From positions 1 to 5,273 of the forward strand of contig CAMBHM010000113.1 in assembly GCA_945867185.1 (NCBI GenBank): a stretch of 5,273 nucleotides of DNA. The letters are read 5' to 3'. Below the pieces are notes generated by a model. It did not search any database, was not told the origin of the DNA, and was given only the letters and a program-made list of their open reading frames with translations. This DNA is from Legionella genomosp. 1 (lineage in GTDB: Bacteria > Pseudomonadota > Gammaproteobacteria > Legionellales > Legionellaceae). The position numbers were made by a program, and so were the translations under genes. Every line of letters begins with the position of its first letter. The stretch's first letter is position 1. Of the stretch, positions 3,205 to 5,273 are shown one piece after another.

Positions 3205-5273
3205 CCGCGAATCATTACAGAAAAGGGTACGGATATTGAGGCCATAACCGATGAGACAGTGATGGCAAAGTGTCTTTTTGTCGAGGGTTTGAGTAAAAAA
3301 AATTATGAAGCTTTTAAAGGAAAATATGCTGCCGATCATTTTGCTGTACAGGTGGCGCTGGATTTAAAAAAAGCGGGGCTGCTTCAGAGTGGTTGTTTAC
3401 AGGATTTTGATTTATTATATCCGGAAGAAGTCTCGAAAGAGTCGGCGGCTATGGCGGCTATAAAGACGCTGGTTAGCCAGAATAAAACCTTGTTTAAAAT
3501 CATCACCCCCTCTGGTTGGAATACATTTTTAGAGCACATGACCGATTATTCCAAACGTGCAACGTTAAGGGTTCACGCTGATAGGAGTAGCGCTAGTTCT
3601 AAACTCAGTCATCTAACAGGAGCTATTCATACGTATTTAGGGAAGCGACGTCAAAAATTTCCTAATGAATATCAAGCAAGAGCGTTAACGAAAAAAACGT
3701 CTACCACGTTGTTGTCGAAGCACTTACATACACCGGTTTTCGGTTGGCATGATAGTCGTCCAAAAGTAGGACTACTCTTTAATGAAGGATTATGTGATCT
3801 TCGAGGAATGCTCAAATATGACACTGGCACGTATCCTCGAGAGTGGGTGGGTTCCAAGGCCAGCGTAGAAAGATATCGGGATAGGATTAGAAATAATTTG
3901 TACACAGATCGTGATAAATTCAACCAAATGATTGATACAGAACCTGTATTGAATGAGGTGTTGGCGAAGCTCTCTCATAAGGGTATTTTAGGGATCTTTG
4001 TTGCAAGTGATCGAGAATCAGATCTAGACATAGCGAGAGCTCGTCAGAAGGATTTAGAAGCGAGGTTTCAAAAAAAATATCCAATTCTTATTTATGACTA
4101 TGAGAAAAAACAATTAAACTTGTTTAAGAAGGGAACAACACAGTCTTATCTTAAGGCGAGGTATGATATTAATCACCTGATAGCAGCAGGTGATAAAAAC
4201 AAAGAGTTTTTAATAGCAATTCTTTCTGATGCATCGGAGGAAGACCTTTCAGAGATGAAACGCAGCGGGGCCTCTCTGCAGGAGCAGGCTGTTTCTACTG
4301 TGTTATGGAAAATCATAAACAGTGGTGACTCTCAAGCATTAGAAAAACTCTTGAAACACCCGATAAGTGATAGCTTAAAATTAGTCTACATTAGACAGTT
4401 AGTGGCGCAGGCAGGTCCTACAAAGATAAGTGAAGTGCTTCGACAATTGATCACCTCAGTGACTGAACTACCGGCTGATCTATGGAATCTGTACCAAGCT
4501 GATTGGGATGAGGACTTGAAGTGTTTATTGATAGATAAATGCAAGGCTATGAACTGTGAGGATTTTGTTCTGGATGCGATAGGCCTCGCTCATACGAAAG
4601 CGATTAAGGATTTATTAAATAAATACCCATTGTGGCCGTTGAATGCCAGACATCTGGTAAGGGCAGTCAGATGTAATAATATAGAGTTGGTTCAATTGTT
4701 CTTACGGTTAGGTGTGCGTGCTAATAAAGATACAGAGGCCGCTTTTTGCTATGCAGTGAGGCATAATGATGAGATATTAAAACTTTTACTAGCGGACCGC
4801 GCTACCTTACCAAAGATCGATCGAGTGGCCTTTCAGTCATCATGGCTTCATGATGCACTAATTAATGAATTACCGAACATATCCATTACATTGTTATCGA
4901 ATGAAGACGTCGTGATAAGCAAGGGTGCTTGGTGTCTTGAGGAAGCGATAGTTCGTGCAAAATATTATCATAAAAATTTTGAGGCTGTAAAGCTATTGCT
5001 GAATAAAGGGGTGAGAGTAACTGATGCGATTCTTGATGGAGGTCTTACGTCATTGGTGCCAAATGACGTAAGGATTCGCCTTATAGAGGCTTCGCGTTTA
5101 GATGATTGGACTCCGAATCGATTGGCTAGCCTTGGTAGAGAAGGAAATCCTGAACTTCTTAAGACCTTGTTATGTAAGCATTCGATGGAAACCACACAAT
5201 GTCAATCTATTTTAGAGAGCGCGACTGCCTGGGGAAATACAGGGATGTTTGAATATTTCTTGGAGGAAAGATT
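3199..5273 (+). CDS. Large protein with unrecognised N-terminal domain and degenerate ankyrin-like repeats (3' end outside window); candidate secreted effector
   Basis: The frame is open for 691 codons with no stop and continues past the window. A good AGGAG site and a consensus-like promoter precede it. I do not recognise residues 1-310. This part has a distinctive block, VGLLFNEGLCDLRGMLKYD then GTYPREWVG (190-218), followed by an alternating pattern: GILGIFVASD (262-271), the charged helix ESDLDIARARQKDLEARF (273-290), and PILIYDYEKKQLNLF (295-309). The last three look like beta-alpha-beta, possibly Rossmann-like. Residues from about 370 are helical repeats that become ankyrin-like: SGDSQALEKLLKHP (375-388), AHTKAIKDLLNKYP (464-477), AVRCNNIELVQLFLRLGV (489-506), AVRHNDEILKLLLADRATL (519-537), AIVRAKYYHKNFEAVKLLLNKGV (583-605) and REGNPELLKTLL (647-658). 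They keep the A(x)n-N-x-E-x-V/L-K-x-L-L-L core, but the usual G-TPLH segment is largely lost. No signal peptide or membrane segment is seen. With the Legionellales-like context, a Dot/Icm-type effector is a reasonable inference, but unproven. It could also be an intracellular scaffold. Confidence 0.8.
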   Translation, partial: MMPRIITEKGTDIEAITDETVMAKCLFVEGLSKKNYEAFKGKYAADHFAVQVALDLKKAGLLQSGCLQDFDLLYPEEVSKESAAMAAIKTLVSQNKTLFKIITPSGWNTFLEHMTDYSKRATLRVHADRSSASSKLSHLTGAIHTYLGKRRQKFPNEYQARALTKKTSTTLLSKHLHTPVFGWHDSRPKVGLLFNEGLCDLRGMLKYDTGTYPREWVGSKASVERYRDRIRNNLYTDRDKFNQMIDTEPVLNEVLAKLSHKGILGIFVASDRESDLDIARARQKDLEARFQKKYPILIYDYEKKQLNLFKKGTTQSYLKARYDINHLIAAGDKNKEFLIAILSDASEEDLSEMKRSGASLQEQAVSTVLWKIINSGDSQALEKLLKHPISDSLKLVYIRQLVAQAGPTKISEVLRQLITSVTELPADLWNLYQADWDEDLKCLLIDKCKAMNCEDFVLDAIGLAHTKAIKDLLNKYPLWPLNARHLVRAVRCNNIELVQLFLRLGVRANKDTEAAFCYAVRHNDEILKLLLADRATLPKIDRVAFQSSWLHDALINELPNISITLLSNEDVVISKGAWCLEEAIVRAKYYHKNFEAVKLLLNKGVRVTDAILDGGLTSLVPNDVRIRLIEASRLDDWTPNRLASLGREGNPELLKTLLCKHSMETTQCQSILESATAWGNTGMFEYFLEER

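Noticed and set aside
3672..3978. Two overlapping minus-strand frames of 83 and 62 codons
   Set aside because: Both lie opposite the long plus-strand gene, have no recognisable domain, and are explained as antisense shadows.
4968..5195. Minus-strand frame of 75 codons
   Set aside because: It lies opposite the ankyrin-like repeats, has no family resemblance and no separate signals.

Overview
The window most likely comes from a gammaproteobacterium of the Legionellales type (Legionella/Coxiella relatives). The grounds are a YbeY whose N-terminus (MHYHIDIQHA) and body look like legionella YbeY, a directly coupled YbeX/CorC, moderately AT-rich codon use, and a long gene for a degenerate ankyrin-repeat protein of the kind these intracellular bacteria use as type IV effectors. 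The lineage comes from recalled family resemblance, not from a search.

Layout. From 1 to 2795 all genes lie on the minus strand and are tightly packed. Read in the direction of transcription they are: an AAA_14/DUF4143 ATPase (2795 to 1620); ybeY, the 16S rRNA-processing endoribonuclease (true start probably 1540, end 1085); ybeX/corC, a two-CBS-domain protein (1088 to 231); and the N-terminal receiver domain of an OmpR-like response regulator (234 to 1, cut by the window edge). The last three genes are joined by ATGA stop/start overlaps. The ATPase stops just upstream of ybeY, and an extended -10 promoter lies directly before the likely ybeY start.

Between 2796 and 3198 is a non-coding divergent region. 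It holds the ATPase promoter, a perfect 7-bp inverted repeat, a cluster of four more stem-loops with an imperfect direct repeat (2926-3059), then an AT-rich promoter and a purine-only leader with an (AG)6-G6 tract.

From 3199/3202 to the end of the window a single reading frame stays open on the plus strand for 691 codons without reaching its stop. It encodes an unrecognised N-terminal domain of about 310 residues, followed by helical repeats that become ankyrin-like toward the C-terminus.

How the parts relate: ybeY and corC are a housekeeping pair (ribosome quality control/maturation and Mg/Co-related homeostasis). The ATPase and the large repeat protein look like accessory genes next to this conserved block. 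The most unusual items are the large repeat protein, the hairpin-rich region before it, the simple-sequence tract in its leader, and a receiver domain whose phospho-acceptor Asp appears to be Glu.
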